From Companilactobacillus zhongbaensis (GTDB lineage Bacteria > Bacillota > Bacilli > Lactobacillales > Lactobacillaceae): DNA of 64,000 nt. The stretch is from assembly GCF_003946515.1 (NCBI RefSeq), contig NZ_RHOM01000010.1:17393-81392 (forward strand). Reading direction: 5' to 3'. The translations under genes and the position numbers were made by a program. The notes below the pieces were generated by a model. That model worked only from the letters and a program-made list of their open reading frames with translations. It had not been told where the DNA came from and did no database searches. This document shows positions 34,511 through 43,497 of this stretch, one piece after another; the first letter of the stretch is position 1, and each line of letters opens with the position of its first letter.

Positions 34511-34745
34511 AAAGAAAAAGAATTTTGAAGATAACCTAGCAGACCTTGAAAAAATCGTTACTGATCTCGAAGCAGGAAATGTTCCGCTTGAAGAAGCAAT
34601 GGAAAAATTCAAGGCTGGTGTGACTTTAAGCAAGAATTTAGAAAAAACTCTTACTGAAGCAGAAAATACTGTAACCAAGATCATGGCTAAAGATGGTACT
34701 GAATCGAGCATGCCAGAAAACAACGAGAAGGGCAACGAGGAATAG
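34503..34745 (+). CDS. xseB: Exodeoxyribonuclease VII small subunit
   Basis: The 80-residue helical protein has the family pattern FEDNLADLEKIVTDLEAGNVPLEEAMEKFKAGVTLSKNLEKTLTEAE. It wraps around the XseA coiled coil, in several copies per catalytic subunit. I chose ATG 34503, which overlaps xseA by 8 bases and lies behind GTGAGGATAA. The last base of its stop codon is shared with the GTG of ispA, so xseA, xseB and ispA are tightly coupled. Confidence 0.94.
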   Translation: MAEKKKNFEDNLADLEKIVTDLEAGNVPLEEAMEKFKAGVTLSKNLEKTLTEAENTVTKIMAKDGTESSMPENNEKGNEE

Positions 34746-35593
34746 TGGATATTAAAAGTTTTACAGAATTTCACGAGAAGATACTACCTGAATTCGACCA
34801 ATTTCTGACTGATAAGATCACTGCCGAGATCAAACAACCAACACTACGTGAAGCCATGCTTTATTCACTAAATTCTGGTGGAAAAAGGGTCCGTCCAGTG
34901 TTAATGCTAGCAACGGTTTATTCTTCGGGTGTCAAATACGAAGATCTACCTAAGTACTTCGACATTGCTGGATCACTTGAATTGATCCACACGTACTCAT
35001 TGATCCATGATGACTTACCAGAAATGGATAATGACGATTACCGTCGTGGTCAATTAACTAGTCATAAGAAGTTTGGTACAGGTCCAGCAGTTTTAGCTGG
35101 TGATGCTTTGTTGACACAAGCTTTTTATTGGATCGCCAAATCAGAGTTAGATGCCAATAAGCGAATGGCTGCGGTGCGAATTTTGGCACATAATGCAGGT
35201 CCCATGGGGATGGTGGCCGGTCAAATGACCGACATCACTAAAGAAGACAAACAATTGAGTTTGGAAGAACTAACGCAATTGCATCATCAAAAAACAGCTG
35301 ATCTGATCATGGCAGCAATAACAATCGGTGCTTTTTGTGCCGATCACAAAACTTCTAAACAATTAGTTTTGTATTCCGAAAAAGTTGGGCTAGCCTTTCA
35401 AGTTAAAGATGATCTCGATGATGCAGATGACGGAGAAGATGACGATAAAAATACTTTTCCTAATTTAATCGGTAAAGAAGCGACTGAAGAAAAATTACGT
35501 AATTTAGTTAAGGACGCTTTGAATGCCGTGTTGAAAGAAGAGAAATTTGATAAGAACTTACTAGTAAGCTTCTTAGATTATTTCAAGAAGTAG
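34745..35593 (+). CDS. ispA: Farnesyl diphosphate synthase
   Basis: The 282-residue prenyltransferase has the first aspartate motif D89-D-LPEM-D95 (HDDLPEMDNDDYRRG), the second motif KDDLDDADD, and SGGKRVRPVLM for diphosphate binding. It condenses IPP with DMAPP/GPP to farnesyl diphosphate for undecaprenyl carrier lipid and related products. The GTG start shares a base with the xseB stop. The folD-xseA-xseB-ispA-tlyA-recN order is typical of Firmicutes. Confidence 0.94.
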   Translation: MDIKSFTEFHEKILPEFDQFLTDKITAEIKQPTLREAMLYSLNSGGKRVRPVLMLATVYSSGVKYEDLPKYFDIAGSLELIHTYSLIHDDLPEMDNDDYRRGQLTSHKKFGTGPAVLAGDALLTQAFYWIAKSELDANKRMAAVRILAHNAGPMGMVAGQMTDITKEDKQLSLEELTQLHHQKTADLIMAAITIGAFCADHKTSKQLVLYSEKVGLAFQVKDDLDDADDGEDDDKNTFPNLIGKEATEEKLRNLVKDALNAVLKEEKFDKNLLVSFLDYFKK

Positions 35594-35601
35594 GAGATAA
35601 T

Positions 35602-36429
35602 ATGGCAAAAAAACGTGTAGACGTAATGTTAGTCGAACAAAATTTATTTGAGTCTCGCGAACAGGCAAAGCGTTCAGTAATGGCCGGTGAAGTTTACGAT
35701 GAAGACAATTTGCGCTATGACAAGCCCGGTGAAAAAGTTGATCCAGAAACAATTTTTCACGTGGTTGAAGGAGCTCATAGCAAATATGTCAGTCGTGGTG
35801 GTTACAAGTTAGAAAAAGCCGTTGAATCGTTCAATATTGATTTGACTGATCGTACTTGTTTAGATATCGGTTCTTCCACTGGTGGTTTCACCGATGTCGC
35901 TTTACAAAATGGTGCTAAATTAGTTTATGCGCTCGATGTCGGGTACAATCAATTAGCTTGGAAGTTACGAAGTGATGATCGTGTCGTAGTGATGGAACGA
36001 GTGAACTTCCGCTACAGCAAGCCAGAAGACTTCCATGAAGGATTGCCTCAATTTGCGATGACTGATGTTTCCTTTATTTCCTTGGAATTGATCTTGCCAC
36101 CAATGTTCAATATTATTTTGCCAGGTTCCGATGCGGTTTGTTTGATCAAGCCTCAATTTGAAGCTGGACCAGAAAATGTTGGTAAGCACGGCATCGTTCG
36201 CGACCACAAAGTTCATCAAATGGTCTTAGAAAAGATCTTAAACTTTGCTCAAACTACTGGTTTTATCGTGACAGGTTTGGATTTTTCACCGATCAAAGGT
36301 GGAGAAGGAAATATTGAATTTTTGATGCACATTCAAAAACCAACTGATCCCGATACTGAAGGAAGTATTGCCGATTCAGTCTCAATCGAAGAGACGATGA
36401 ACGCTGCCTATGCAAATTTGAATAAATAG
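35602..36429 (+). CDS. tlyA: TlyA family rRNA (cytidine-2'-O)-methyltransferase / hemolysin-like protein
   Basis: The 275-residue protein has an N-terminal S4 RNA-binding domain (KRVDVMLVEQNLFESREQAKRSVMAGEV) and an FtsJ-type SAM domain with CLDIGSSTGGFTDVALQNGA. FAMTDVSFISLELILPP supplies the catalytic region. TlyA methylates ribose in rRNA in some bacteria; in lactobacilli this is by homology only. It starts behind TAGGAGATAAT and is followed by recN after 11 bases. The arginine repressor gene often found between the two (ahrC/argR) is missing. Confidence 0.92.
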   Translation: MAKKRVDVMLVEQNLFESREQAKRSVMAGEVYDEDNLRYDKPGEKVDPETIFHVVEGAHSKYVSRGGYKLEKAVESFNIDLTDRTCLDIGSSTGGFTDVALQNGAKLVYALDVGYNQLAWKLRSDDRVVVMERVNFRYSKPEDFHEGLPQFAMTDVSFISLELILPPMFNIILPGSDAVCLIKPQFEAGPENVGKHGIVRDHKVHQMVLEKILNFAQTTGFIVTGLDFSPIKGGEGNIEFLMHIQKPTDPDTEGSIADSVSIEETMNAAYANLNK

Positions 36430-36440
36430 CTGGTGACAAA

Positions 36441-38138
36441 ATGTTAAAAAAACTGATCATTAATAATTTTGCTATTATCAGTCAATTACAATTAGATTTT
36501 AAAAATGGGATGACGGCTTTGACCGGTGAAACAGGTGCCGGTAAGTCGATCATTATTGATGCCTTAGGTTTATTAGTCGGTAGTCGTTCATCGATCGACT
36601 TCGTCAGAACGGGTCAAAATAGTTTAACAGTACAGGGATTATTTGAGGTTTCCAAGAATAGCCCTGTTTTTGGCATTCTGGATAATTATGGCATCAAACA
36701 TGAAGATAATTTATTGATCATCAAACGAGAGATCAATCGAAAAGGTCGCAATGTCTGTCGATTAAACAATGAGCTAGTTAAAACCAACATCTTGAAAGAA
36801 GTCGGCAAATATTTAGTGGAGATCCACGGCCAAAACCAATCGCAAGAATTACTTGATGAAGATAATCACATCGATATTCTTGATCGATATGCTGAGGATG
36901 ACTTTGCTAGTAAAATTGAGAAATACCAAAGCCAATTTCAAGACTTTCAAGCCAAAAAGAGTCGCTTGCGGGCAATTCAGAAGGATTCACAAAACATTGC
37001 TCAACGGATCGACATGTTGAAATTCCAAATTGATGAGATCGACAGTGCTCAGCTTAAAGCTGGTGAAGATGATGCACTAGAAGAAGAGAAGAATCATCTG
37101 GAAAATTTCGAGAAGATCAGCTCTTCATTACAAAGTAGTTATGAATTGTTATCAGCCGGTGGTAGTGGTGTCGTGGACTCATTAGGAGAAGTTCGCCAAA
37201 AACTGGATGTGATCAGGGAATACGATCCGGCTTATCAAGAATTATATGAATCGATCGACGGGGCTTATTATCAAATTCAAGATGACATGGCAACGATTTC
37301 CGACGAGATCGACGGTTTGGACTTTGATGAGTATCGCTTGGACAACATTCAAAAACGCTTGATCGTCTTAGATGGACTCAAGAAGAAATACGGACCTACG
37401 TTAGATGAAGTTATCCAATTTGGTAAAGATGCTCACGATGAACTTTCCAAGATCGATCTGGATGATAATTCTGAAGAGAAACTCAAGCAAGAAATCGAAA
37501 CGCAACAAGCTAGTCTAGTTAAACTAGGCAAGGATATTTCTAAGAGTCGGCACGCAACTGCCAAGTCTTTGACGAAATCGATCAATCAAGAGTTGAAAGA
37601 CTTGTATATGAAAAATGCTCGTTTCGATGTCGATTTCAGTGTTTTGTCGGCAGACAATATGACGGAAAAGGGTATCGATCAAATACGCTTTACCTTGAAG
37701 ACCAATGTGGGTGAAGATTACAAACCATTAGTCAAAGTTGCGTCCGGTGGTGAACTATCTCGAGTTATTTTGGCTTTTGAATCGATCATTGCTGAAAAGA
37801 TGAACGTTGAGACGATTGTTTTTGATGAAATTGATACTGGTGTCAGTGGACGAGTCGCTCAATCGATTGGTGATAAGATTTATCGGGTCGCTCAATCACT
37901 CCAAGTTTTGTGCATTACGCATTTGCCACAAGTTGCAGCGATGAGTGATCAACAGTTACAAATACAAAAAAAGACTGCCAATAATAAAACTGAGACAGAA
38001 GTTTCATTATTAAACAGTCAAGAACGAATTGAAGCTATTTCATTAATGCTTGCGGGTACTAAAATTACTGACCTCACTCGAGAACATGCTAAAGAGTTAC
38101 TGGAGTTGGCCCAAGGAGAACAAGAGAAATTAGATTGA
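36441..38138 (+). CDS. recN: DNA repair protein RecN
   Basis: The 565-residue SMC-like ATPase has Walker A GETGAGKS (29-36), a long central coiled coil with VEIHGQNQSQELLD, the ABC signature VASGGELSRVILAFE and Walker B ETIVFDEIDTGVSGRVAQSIG. RecN helps hold and repair double-strand breaks. The start is ATG 36441, with a weak upstream site. Its 3' end overlaps a convergent minus-strand gene by 9 bases, so no terminator separates the two. Confidence 0.96.
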   Translation: MLKKLIINNFAIISQLQLDFKNGMTALTGETGAGKSIIIDALGLLVGSRSSIDFVRTGQNSLTVQGLFEVSKNSPVFGILDNYGIKHEDNLLIIKREINRKGRNVCRLNNELVKTNILKEVGKYLVEIHGQNQSQELLDEDNHIDILDRYAEDDFASKIEKYQSQFQDFQAKKSRLRAIQKDSQNIAQRIDMLKFQIDEIDSAQLKAGEDDALEEEKNHLENFEKISSSLQSSYELLSAGGSGVVDSLGEVRQKLDVIREYDPAYQELYESIDGAYYQIQDDMATISDEIDGLDFDEYRLDNIQKRLIVLDGLKKKYGPTLDEVIQFGKDAHDELSKIDLDDNSEEKLKQEIETQQASLVKLGKDISKSRHATAKSLTKSINQELKDLYMKNARFDVDFSVLSADNMTEKGIDQIRFTLKTNVGEDYKPLVKVASGGELSRVILAFESIIAEKMNVETIVFDEIDTGVSGRVAQSIGDKIYRVAQSLQVLCITHLPQVAAMSDQQLQIQKKTANNKTETEVSLLNSQERIEAISLMLAGTKITDLTREHAKELLELAQGEQEKLD

Positions 38139-38462
38139 TCGTGCTAAATTAATGGATTTAAGATCAGTTAATTCAATGATCTTATAAAATCCAGAATTGA
38201 TCTGCATGATATATTTATTTTGATTGACATCCTTGATTAGCTTGCCTTGAAACTGCTCTTCGTTTAACATAGTTACTACAATTAAATATTTGTTTTGAAG
38301 GCTTTGCTTGGCGAATAAGTCGAGTTGATCAATAGGCATTTGTGGTAATTTTGAAGGAATCTCTCCAAAGTTAGTATCGAAAGTTCGATCAATGAAGTCT
38401 GCAGTAGTTTGGATAATATCTTTAGTAAATTGATGGTTGTTGAAACGAGATTGAAGTTGCAT
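38130..38462 (-). CDS. Conserved protein of unknown function (110 residues)
   Basis: The soluble protein starts MQLQSRFNNHQFTKDIIQTTADFIDRTFDTNFGEIP, with a second half of mixed strands (LFAKQSLQNKYLIVVTMLNEEQFQGKLIKDVNQNKYIMQIN). No cysteine, membrane segment or known motif is seen. I chose ATG 38462, behind GGGGGAATAA on the minus strand. It ends inside the last codons of recN. The convergent overlap would produce mutually antisense transcript ends. The function is unknown. Confidence 0.72.
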   Translation of the reverse strand: MQLQSRFNNHQFTKDIIQTTADFIDRTFDTNFGEIPSKLPQMPIDQLDLFAKQSLQNKYLIVVTMLNEEQFQGKLIKDVNQNKYIMQINSGFYKIIELTDLKSINLARSI

Positions 38463-38639
38463 TTTTATTCCCCCGAACATTTGTTTGTATTTACATTATA
38501 CGAACAAAGGTTCGCATCAACAAGCTTTCTTTATATTTTCTTAACTATTTTTTTTCGTTATCGCTTCAAACCCTTGAAATGAATGTGATTCTATTGCAAG
38601 ATAGAAACAATATATATTATTAGATAGTAGGGAAAGTTA

Positions 38640-39254
38640 ATGTCATCTAAAGGAATGTTAATAGTGTTATCTGGTCCATCCGGTGTAGGTAAGGGAACAG
38701 TTCGCAAAGCTATGTTAGAAAAATCATCAATCAGATTTGATTACTCAGTCTCCATGACTACTAGAAACATGCGTCCAGGCGAGGAAGACGGAGTAGATTA
38801 TTATTTCCGAACTAATGAAGAGTTTGAAAATGAAATCAAAAATGGTGGTATGCTAGAGTATGCCAAGTATGTTGATCATTATTACGGCACACCATTGAAA
38901 TACGTTAATCAAAAGCTTGATGCTGGGATCGACGTTTTGTTGGAGATCGAAGTTAATGGAGCCATGCAAGTACGCGAAAAGATGCCTAACGGCGTATTCA
39001 TCTTTTTAACACCTCCAGATCTTCCAAGTTTGCGCCAACGTATCACACACCGCGGAACAGATGACCAAAAGACCATCGACAAACGGATGGAACAAGCCAA
39101 AAAAGAAATTGCGATGATGTCAAACTATGATTATGCCGTCGTAAATGATAAAATACCTAACGCAGTCAAAAATATCGAAGGTATAATAAGAAGTGAACAC
39201 TTAAGTGTCCCTCGAGTTATAGATAAATATAGAAAGATAATAGGAGAAGACTAA
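38640..39254 (+). CDS. gmk: Guanylate kinase
   Basis: The 204-residue kinase has the P-loop GPSGVGKG (12-19), the GMP-binding block [22 protein letters not shown] and the lid region [17 protein letters not shown]. It phosphorylates GMP to GDP. ATG 38640 follows AGTAGGGAAAG. The gene is one base from rpoZ, and the gmk-rpoZ-priA order is conserved in Firmicutes, though here repeats separate rpoZ from priA. Confidence 0.97.
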   Translation: MSSKGMLIVLSGPSGVGKGTVRKAMLEKSSIRFDYSVSMTTRNMRPGEEDGVDYYFRTNEEFENEIKNGGMLEYAKYVDHYYGTPLKYVNQKLDAGIDVLLEIEVNGAMQVREKMPNGVFIFLTPPDLPSLRQRITHRGTDDQKTIDKRMEQAKKEIAMMSNYDYAVVNDKIPNAVKNIEGIIRSEHLSVPRVIDKYRKIIGED

Positions 39255-39255
39255 T

Positions 39256-39510
39256 ATGATAAGTTATCCATCAATTGATAAATTATTAGATAGAGTTGAT
39301 TCAAGATACTCACTCGCTGTTTTAGCAGCTAAGAGGGCTCACGAACTTGAAGCAGGAGACATTGAGTTATTGAACCATTATGAATCACCTAGAACTATTG
39401 GTAAGGCTTTCGAAGAAATTGCTGATGGTAAGATCGAAATCGATCCAGATTCAATTCTTCTTGAAAAAGAAGCTGAAAAGATTGAAGAAGAGAAAAAAGA
39501 CGAGAAATAA
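39256..39510 (+). CDS. rpoZ: RNA polymerase omega subunit
   Basis: The 84-residue protein has the omega core [26 protein letters not shown] and the family end [19 protein letters not shown], with a Glu/Lys-rich tail. Omega helps assemble beta' into RNA polymerase. It starts one base after gmk, behind GGAGAAGAC, and is followed by about 600 bases without a gene. Confidence 0.95.
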   Translation: MISYPSIDKLLDRVDSRYSLAVLAAKRAHELEAGDIELLNHYESPRTIGKAFEEIADGKIEIDPDSILLEKEAEKIEEEKKDEK

Positions 39511-39641
39511 TTTTTTTGTTCCTTCACAGATTGTCTGTCATGATGATTGTGGGGGATTTTTTTTTATGATTTTGGGGTTTGGTTGGTTTGGTTGTTTTTA
39601 TGGGAAATTTTTAGTTTTGTTGGCGTGCTTTTTGGTTTTGG
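39511..39641. other. T/G-rich non-coding stretch after rpoZ
   Basis: About 130 bases dominated by T and G on the plus strand (for example TTTGGTTGGTTTGG), with no credible reading frame. A short hairpin-free T run follows rpoZ, and I saw no convincing terminator. Confidence 0.5.
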
Positions 39642-39822
39642 TGCCCAGTGTACTTATTTTTAGGCTAAGCTCTTTTAGTTTTTGTACCAAACTTATTTAT
39701 TTTGAAACCAAACTTTATAGTTTTATTACCAAACTTACTTATTTTGAAACCAAACTTTTTAAGTTTTTAGTACCAAACGTACTTATTCTGATACCAAACT
39801 ATTAAAGCTTTATTACCAAACG
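39642..39822 (+). repeat. Array of 21-22 bp repeats (nine degenerate units)
   Basis: The motif ACCAAACTT/G recurs with starts at 39685, 39706, 39727, 39748, 39771, 39792 and 39814, spaced 21, 21, 21, 23, 21 and 22 bases. Two weaker units begin at 39642 and 39664. Odd and even units differ slightly, giving a higher-order period of about 43. The spacing of about two helical turns puts the motifs on one face of the DNA. Confidence 0.8.
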
Positions 39823-39838
39823 TTGCCCGCTTTATAGC

Positions 39839-39967
39839 GGAAACGCGTTCCGGGAGATAGCGGCCTCCGGTTAACACAGGTGGTCGAGGCACGGCTTTCG
39901 CCGCACCTTGTTCGACCACCCGCGTTAATCCTCAGCAGCTGACCGTGCTCCTCCACGCTCTATTTTT
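39839..39967 (-). repeat. Family B structured repeat, copy B2
   Basis: The inner stem GGTGGTCGA 39879-39887 pairs with TCGACCACC 39912-39920. The tip on the minus strand is GCGAAAGC (39894-39901 as GCTTTCGC). The GGGAGAT arm at 39852-39858 has lost part of its partner. It is inverted relative to B1 and B4 and is directly followed by B3. Confidence 0.85.
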
Positions 39968-40097
39968 GGAAACGAGCTCCGGGAGATAGCGGCCTCCGGT
40001 TAACACAGGTGGTCGAGGCACGGCTTCGCCGCACCTCTGTGCGACCACCCGCGATAATCCTCAGCAGCTGACCATCTCCCTGCGCTCTCTATTTTTT
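39968..40097 (-). repeat. Family B structured repeat, copy B3
   Basis: It is a near-identical tandem neighbour of B2, offset by 129 bases. The outer stem GGGAGAT 39981-39987 pairs with ATCTCCC 40074-40080, the inner stem GGTGGTCG 40008-40015 with CGACCACC 40042-40049, and the tip is GCTTCGC (40023-40029), which is GCGAAGC on the minus strand. It ends just before the priA ribosome-binding site. Confidence 0.87.
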
Positions 40098-40115
40098 TGG
40101 AAAGGACTTATTTCT

Positions 40116-42530
40116 ATGTCAGTAGCTGAAGTTGTTGTTGATGTTCCTACTATGCAGACTAATCGACCTTTTGAGTATTTGATTCCTGATGCTCTTTTGG
40201 ATGTTGTTGTTCCTGGGGTTCGGGTTGAGGTTGGTTTTGGTCGTGGTAAGCGTAAGATTCAGGGATTTGTTATGAATGTTAAGGATTCTTCTGATTTTAC
40301 TGGGACTTTGAAGCCGATTATTCGCGTTATCGATGTTAAGCCGGTTTTGTCGGCTGAGATGATCGATTTGTCTTATTGGTTGGCTGATGAGACTTACGCT
40401 TTTCAGATTTCTTGCTTGCAGACGATGCTTCCTAATGTGATGCGGGCAAAGTATAAGCAATTTATTCAGGCTGCTAAGGGATTTGAAAATGATCCTGAGG
40501 TTCAGTCTATTTTGAATGGTCATTTACTCGTGGAAATGACTAGTGACACGACCGAAGAACGTATCAAAACGATTGCTCGTCTGAAGCGGGAAAACAAAAT
40601 CGAAATCGAATATGTCGTTGAAAATAAGGCTAATTCATTAACTAGACAAGCCGTAAATACGCAACTTTCAGCTGAGGATATTACTAATAAAAAAGCCGAC
40701 TTGCGAGCTAATGCGAAAGCCCAGATCAGATTGTATGATTTTTTGGTGGAGCATTGTGCTGATTTACCAATCGAAACTAGTGAGATTGAGAAGAAATTTA
40801 ATATTACCCGACCAACACTAAAGACGGCTGAGAAGAACGGGATTATTGAATTTGTTGAGATCACCAAGCGCCGTAAGCCGGTAGGGATCAAACCAGATGT
40901 CAAAAATATTCCTCAATTAACTGAAGAGCAGAAATCAGCTGTCGATACTATTAATCAGGCTATCGATGAAAAACAGCCACAAACTTTTTTGATCGAAGGG
41001 GTTACTGGTAGTGGTAAGACGGAAGTTTATTTGCAAACGATCCAGAAAGCTACCGAACAAAATAAAACTGCCTTGATGTTAGTTCCAGAAATATCTTTGA
41101 CACCGCAAATGGTCAATCGGGTGATCGGACGCTTCGGTAATCAAGTGGCCGTTTTACATAGTGGTTTGTCCAGCGGTGAAAGATATGACGAATGGACTCG
41201 GATCGAAAACGGAGAAGTAAAGGTCGTTGTTGGTGCGAGAAGTGCGGTTTTTGCTCCATTACGTAATATTGGGATTATCATTATAGATGAGGAGCATGAG
41301 GCCAGTTATAAACAGGACGATAATCCACGTTATCATGCTCGTGATGTAGCTAAGTGGCGTAGTCAATACCACAACTGTCCACTCGTTTTAGGTAGTGCTA
41401 CGCCGAGTTTGGAGTCGCGTGCTCGGGCTGAAAAAAGTGTTTATCACTTGATAAAAATGACTAAACGGATCAATGATCATCCGTTGCCACACGTCCAGAT
41501 CGTTGATATGAGGGATGCAGAGAACTCGGCCGTTAAAGGCGACCTGTCGCCATTATTGCAAGATAATCTTTGGCGAGCTTTAAAACGAAAAGAGCAGGCG
41601 ATCGTCTTGCTAAATCGCCGTGGCTATTCATCGTTTTTGATGTGTCGTGAATGTGGATTTGTTTTGAAATGTCCTAATTGTGATGTTTCACTCACTTACC
41701 ACAAGAATATTGGCCGGATGAAATGTCATTATTGTGGACATGAGGAAAATGTTCCCCATACTTGTCCTAATTGCCAAAGTAAGAAAATTGGCTTTTACGG
41801 TACTGGTACCGAAAATATTGAGCGTCAATTAAACGAGCAATTTCCTGATGCACGTGTTTTGCGAATGGACGTTGATACGACGCGTAAAAAGGGAGCTCAT
41901 GCTGCGATCATCGAACAGTTCAGTGATCACCAAGCTGATATTTTATTGGGGACACAAATGATCGCTAAGGGATTGGATTTTCCGGACGTTACTTTAGTCG
42001 GGGTCATTAATGCCGACACTACATTAAGTATTTCCGATTATCGCGCTAGTGAGCGGACTTTCCAATTGTTGACGCAAGTTTCAGGGCGTGCTGGTCGAGC
42101 CGATAAGGAAGGACATGTTATAATTCAGACTTATAACCCCGATCACTATGCTATTCGGGATGCTGCCAAGCAAGATTATGAAACCTTTTTTAAGCAAGAA
42201 ATGTATTTGCGTCACCAATCAGGCTATACGCCTTATTATTTCACTACTTTGATCAGTGTTTCGCACCAAGATGAAGGACAAGCACTCAAGCAAAGTTATT
42301 GGTTGAAAAAACAATTATCATCGGTCTTATCTAACCAAGCTATCTTGCTAGGTCCAAGTCCAACGATGATTTCTCGAAAACAGAACAAATATTTTTATCA
42401 AATTATTGTAAAATATAAACGTGAGCCTCAGTTGCATCAGAAATTGCTTCAAATTTTATCTGATACGCAAGCTGAGTCCAGAAATGGTTTTACCATAGCC
42501 ATTGATAATGAACCACAACACATAGATTAA
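40116..42530 (+). CDS. priA: Primosomal protein N' (replication restart helicase)
   Basis: The 804-residue helicase has an N-terminal 3'-DNA-binding domain (EVVVDVPTMQTNRPFEYLIPD), Walker A GVTGSGKTEVYLQ, Walker B IIIDEEHEASYKQDD and the zinc-binding cysteines CRECGFVLKCPNCDVSLTYH and CHYCGH/CPNC. Helicase motifs V and VI (GTQMIAKGLDFPDVTLVGV, QVSGRAGRADK) complete it. It reloads the replisome at stalled forks. It starts behind GAAAGGAC, right after repeat B3. Of the first 60 codons 55 end in T or G and none in C, against 27 of 60 near residues 309-368. Confidence 0.97.
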   Translation: MSVAEVVVDVPTMQTNRPFEYLIPDALLDVVVPGVRVEVGFGRGKRKIQGFVMNVKDSSDFTGTLKPIIRVIDVKPVLSAEMIDLSYWLADETYAFQISCLQTMLPNVMRAKYKQFIQAAKGFENDPEVQSILNGHLLVEMTSDTTEERIKTIARLKRENKIEIEYVVENKANSLTRQAVNTQLSAEDITNKKADLRANAKAQIRLYDFLVEHCADLPIETSEIEKKFNITRPTLKTAEKNGIIEFVEITKRRKPVGIKPDVKNIPQLTEEQKSAVDTINQAIDEKQPQTFLIEGVTGSGKTEVYLQTIQKATEQNKTALMLVPEISLTPQMVNRVIGRFGNQVAVLHSGLSSGERYDEWTRIENGEVKVVVGARSAVFAPLRNIGIIIIDEEHEASYKQDDNPRYHARDVAKWRSQYHNCPLVLGSATPSLESRARAEKSVYHLIKMTKRINDHPLPHVQIVDMRDAENSAVKGDLSPLLQDNLWRALKRKEQAIVLLNRRGYSSFLMCRECGFVLKCPNCDVSLTYHKNIGRMKCHYCGHEENVPHTCPNCQSKKIGFYGTGTENIERQLNEQFPDARVLRMDVDTTRKKGAHAAIIEQFSDHQADILLGTQMIAKGLDFPDVTLVGVINADTTLSISDYRASERTFQLLTQVSGRAGRADKEGHVIIQTYNPDHYAIRDAAKQDYETFFKQEMYLRHQSGYTPYYFTTLISVSHQDEGQALKQSYWLKKQLSSVLSNQAILLGPSPTMISRKQNKYFYQIIVKYKREPQLHQKLLQILSDTQAESRNGFTIAIDNEPQHID

Positions 42531-42543
42531 TGGAGGTACTTAT

Positions 42544-43497
42544 ATGACGAATGTAATTTTTCTAGGGACACCAGATTTTTCTGCAACTGTATTGAAAGGA
42601 TTGATCGCGGCTGATTACGATGTAGCTGCCGTTGTGACTCAACCGGATAAACCGGTCGGTCGTAAACAACTACTTCAAGAAAGCCCAGTCAAAGTATTAG
42701 CTAGGGAAGAAAATATCGAAGTTTATCAACCAGCTAAACTACCGGGTAGTGATGAGCTAGAAATATTGAAGAAAATTCACCCTGACTTCATTATTACTGC
42801 AGCCTACGGTCAATTTTTACCTACGTCATTTTTAAATACAGCAAAAATCGCAGCAATCAATGTCCACGGATCATTACTTCCGAAGTACCGTGGTGGTGCA
42901 CCAATTCAATGGTCACTAATGAATGGTGATAAAGAAACTGGAACCTCGATCATGTACATGGTCAAAGCTATGGATGCTGGGGATGTTATTAGTCAAGCCA
43001 AGATTCCGATCGAACCTGAAGACGATAACGGAACCTTGTTTGAAAAATTAGCCATTGTTGGTCGTGACTTGTTGCTAGAAACGATCCCAGATATTATTTC
43101 TAAAGATATCAATCCAGTGGTGCAAGACGAATCTAAGGTAGTCTTTTCACCTAACATATCTAAAGAACAAGAGCACCTGGACTTCAATCAATCCGCAGAG
43201 CAATTGTTCAACCACATCAGAGGATTAAGTCCTAAGCCAGGTGCTTGGGTCAATATTGATGGTAAAAGGACGAAACTTTACAAGTCTGAAGTAGTTGAAT
43301 TAACTGGTGAAAATGAGCCCGGAGAAGTAGTCGAACGAGATCATAAACAATTAGTCATCGCTGCAGGAGATGGCAACGGATTATCGATCAAGGTTATCCA
43401 ACCCGCCGGTAAAAAGATGATGGATATCGCCAACTATTTGAATGGTGTTGGCAAAAATATAAAAGAAGGGCAAGTAGTGGTCGACGTTAATGAATAA
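42544..43497 (+). CDS. fmt: Methionyl-tRNA formyltransferase
   Basis: The 317-residue enzyme has the N-terminal formyltransferase fold (VIFLGTPDFSATVLKGLI) and the catalytic NVHGSLLPKYRGGAPIQWSLMNGDKETG with Asn, His and Asp. A C-terminal OB-like tRNA-binding domain begins about residue 205. It formylates initiator Met-tRNA using 10-formyl-THF. It starts behind TGGAGG. The deformylase gene often found before it is not here. It overlaps rsmB by 8 bases. Confidence 0.97.
   Translation: MTNVIFLGTPDFSATVLKGLIAADYDVAAVVTQPDKPVGRKQLLQESPVKVLAREENIEVYQPAKLPGSDELEILKKIHPDFIITAAYGQFLPTSFLNTAKIAAINVHGSLLPKYRGGAPIQWSLMNGDKETGTSIMYMVKAMDAGDVISQAKIPIEPEDDNGTLFEKLAIVGRDLLLETIPDIISKDINPVVQDESKVVFSPNISKEQEHLDFNQSAEQLFNHIRGLSPKPGAWVNIDGKRTKLYKSEVVELTGENEPGEVVERDHKQLVIAAGDGNGLSIKVIQPAGKKMMDIANYLNGVGKNIKEGQVVVDVNE

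Noticed and set aside
39642..39822. 21-22 bp repeats as a CRISPR array
   Set aside because: There are no unique spacers; the units follow each other directly and there are no cas genes nearby.
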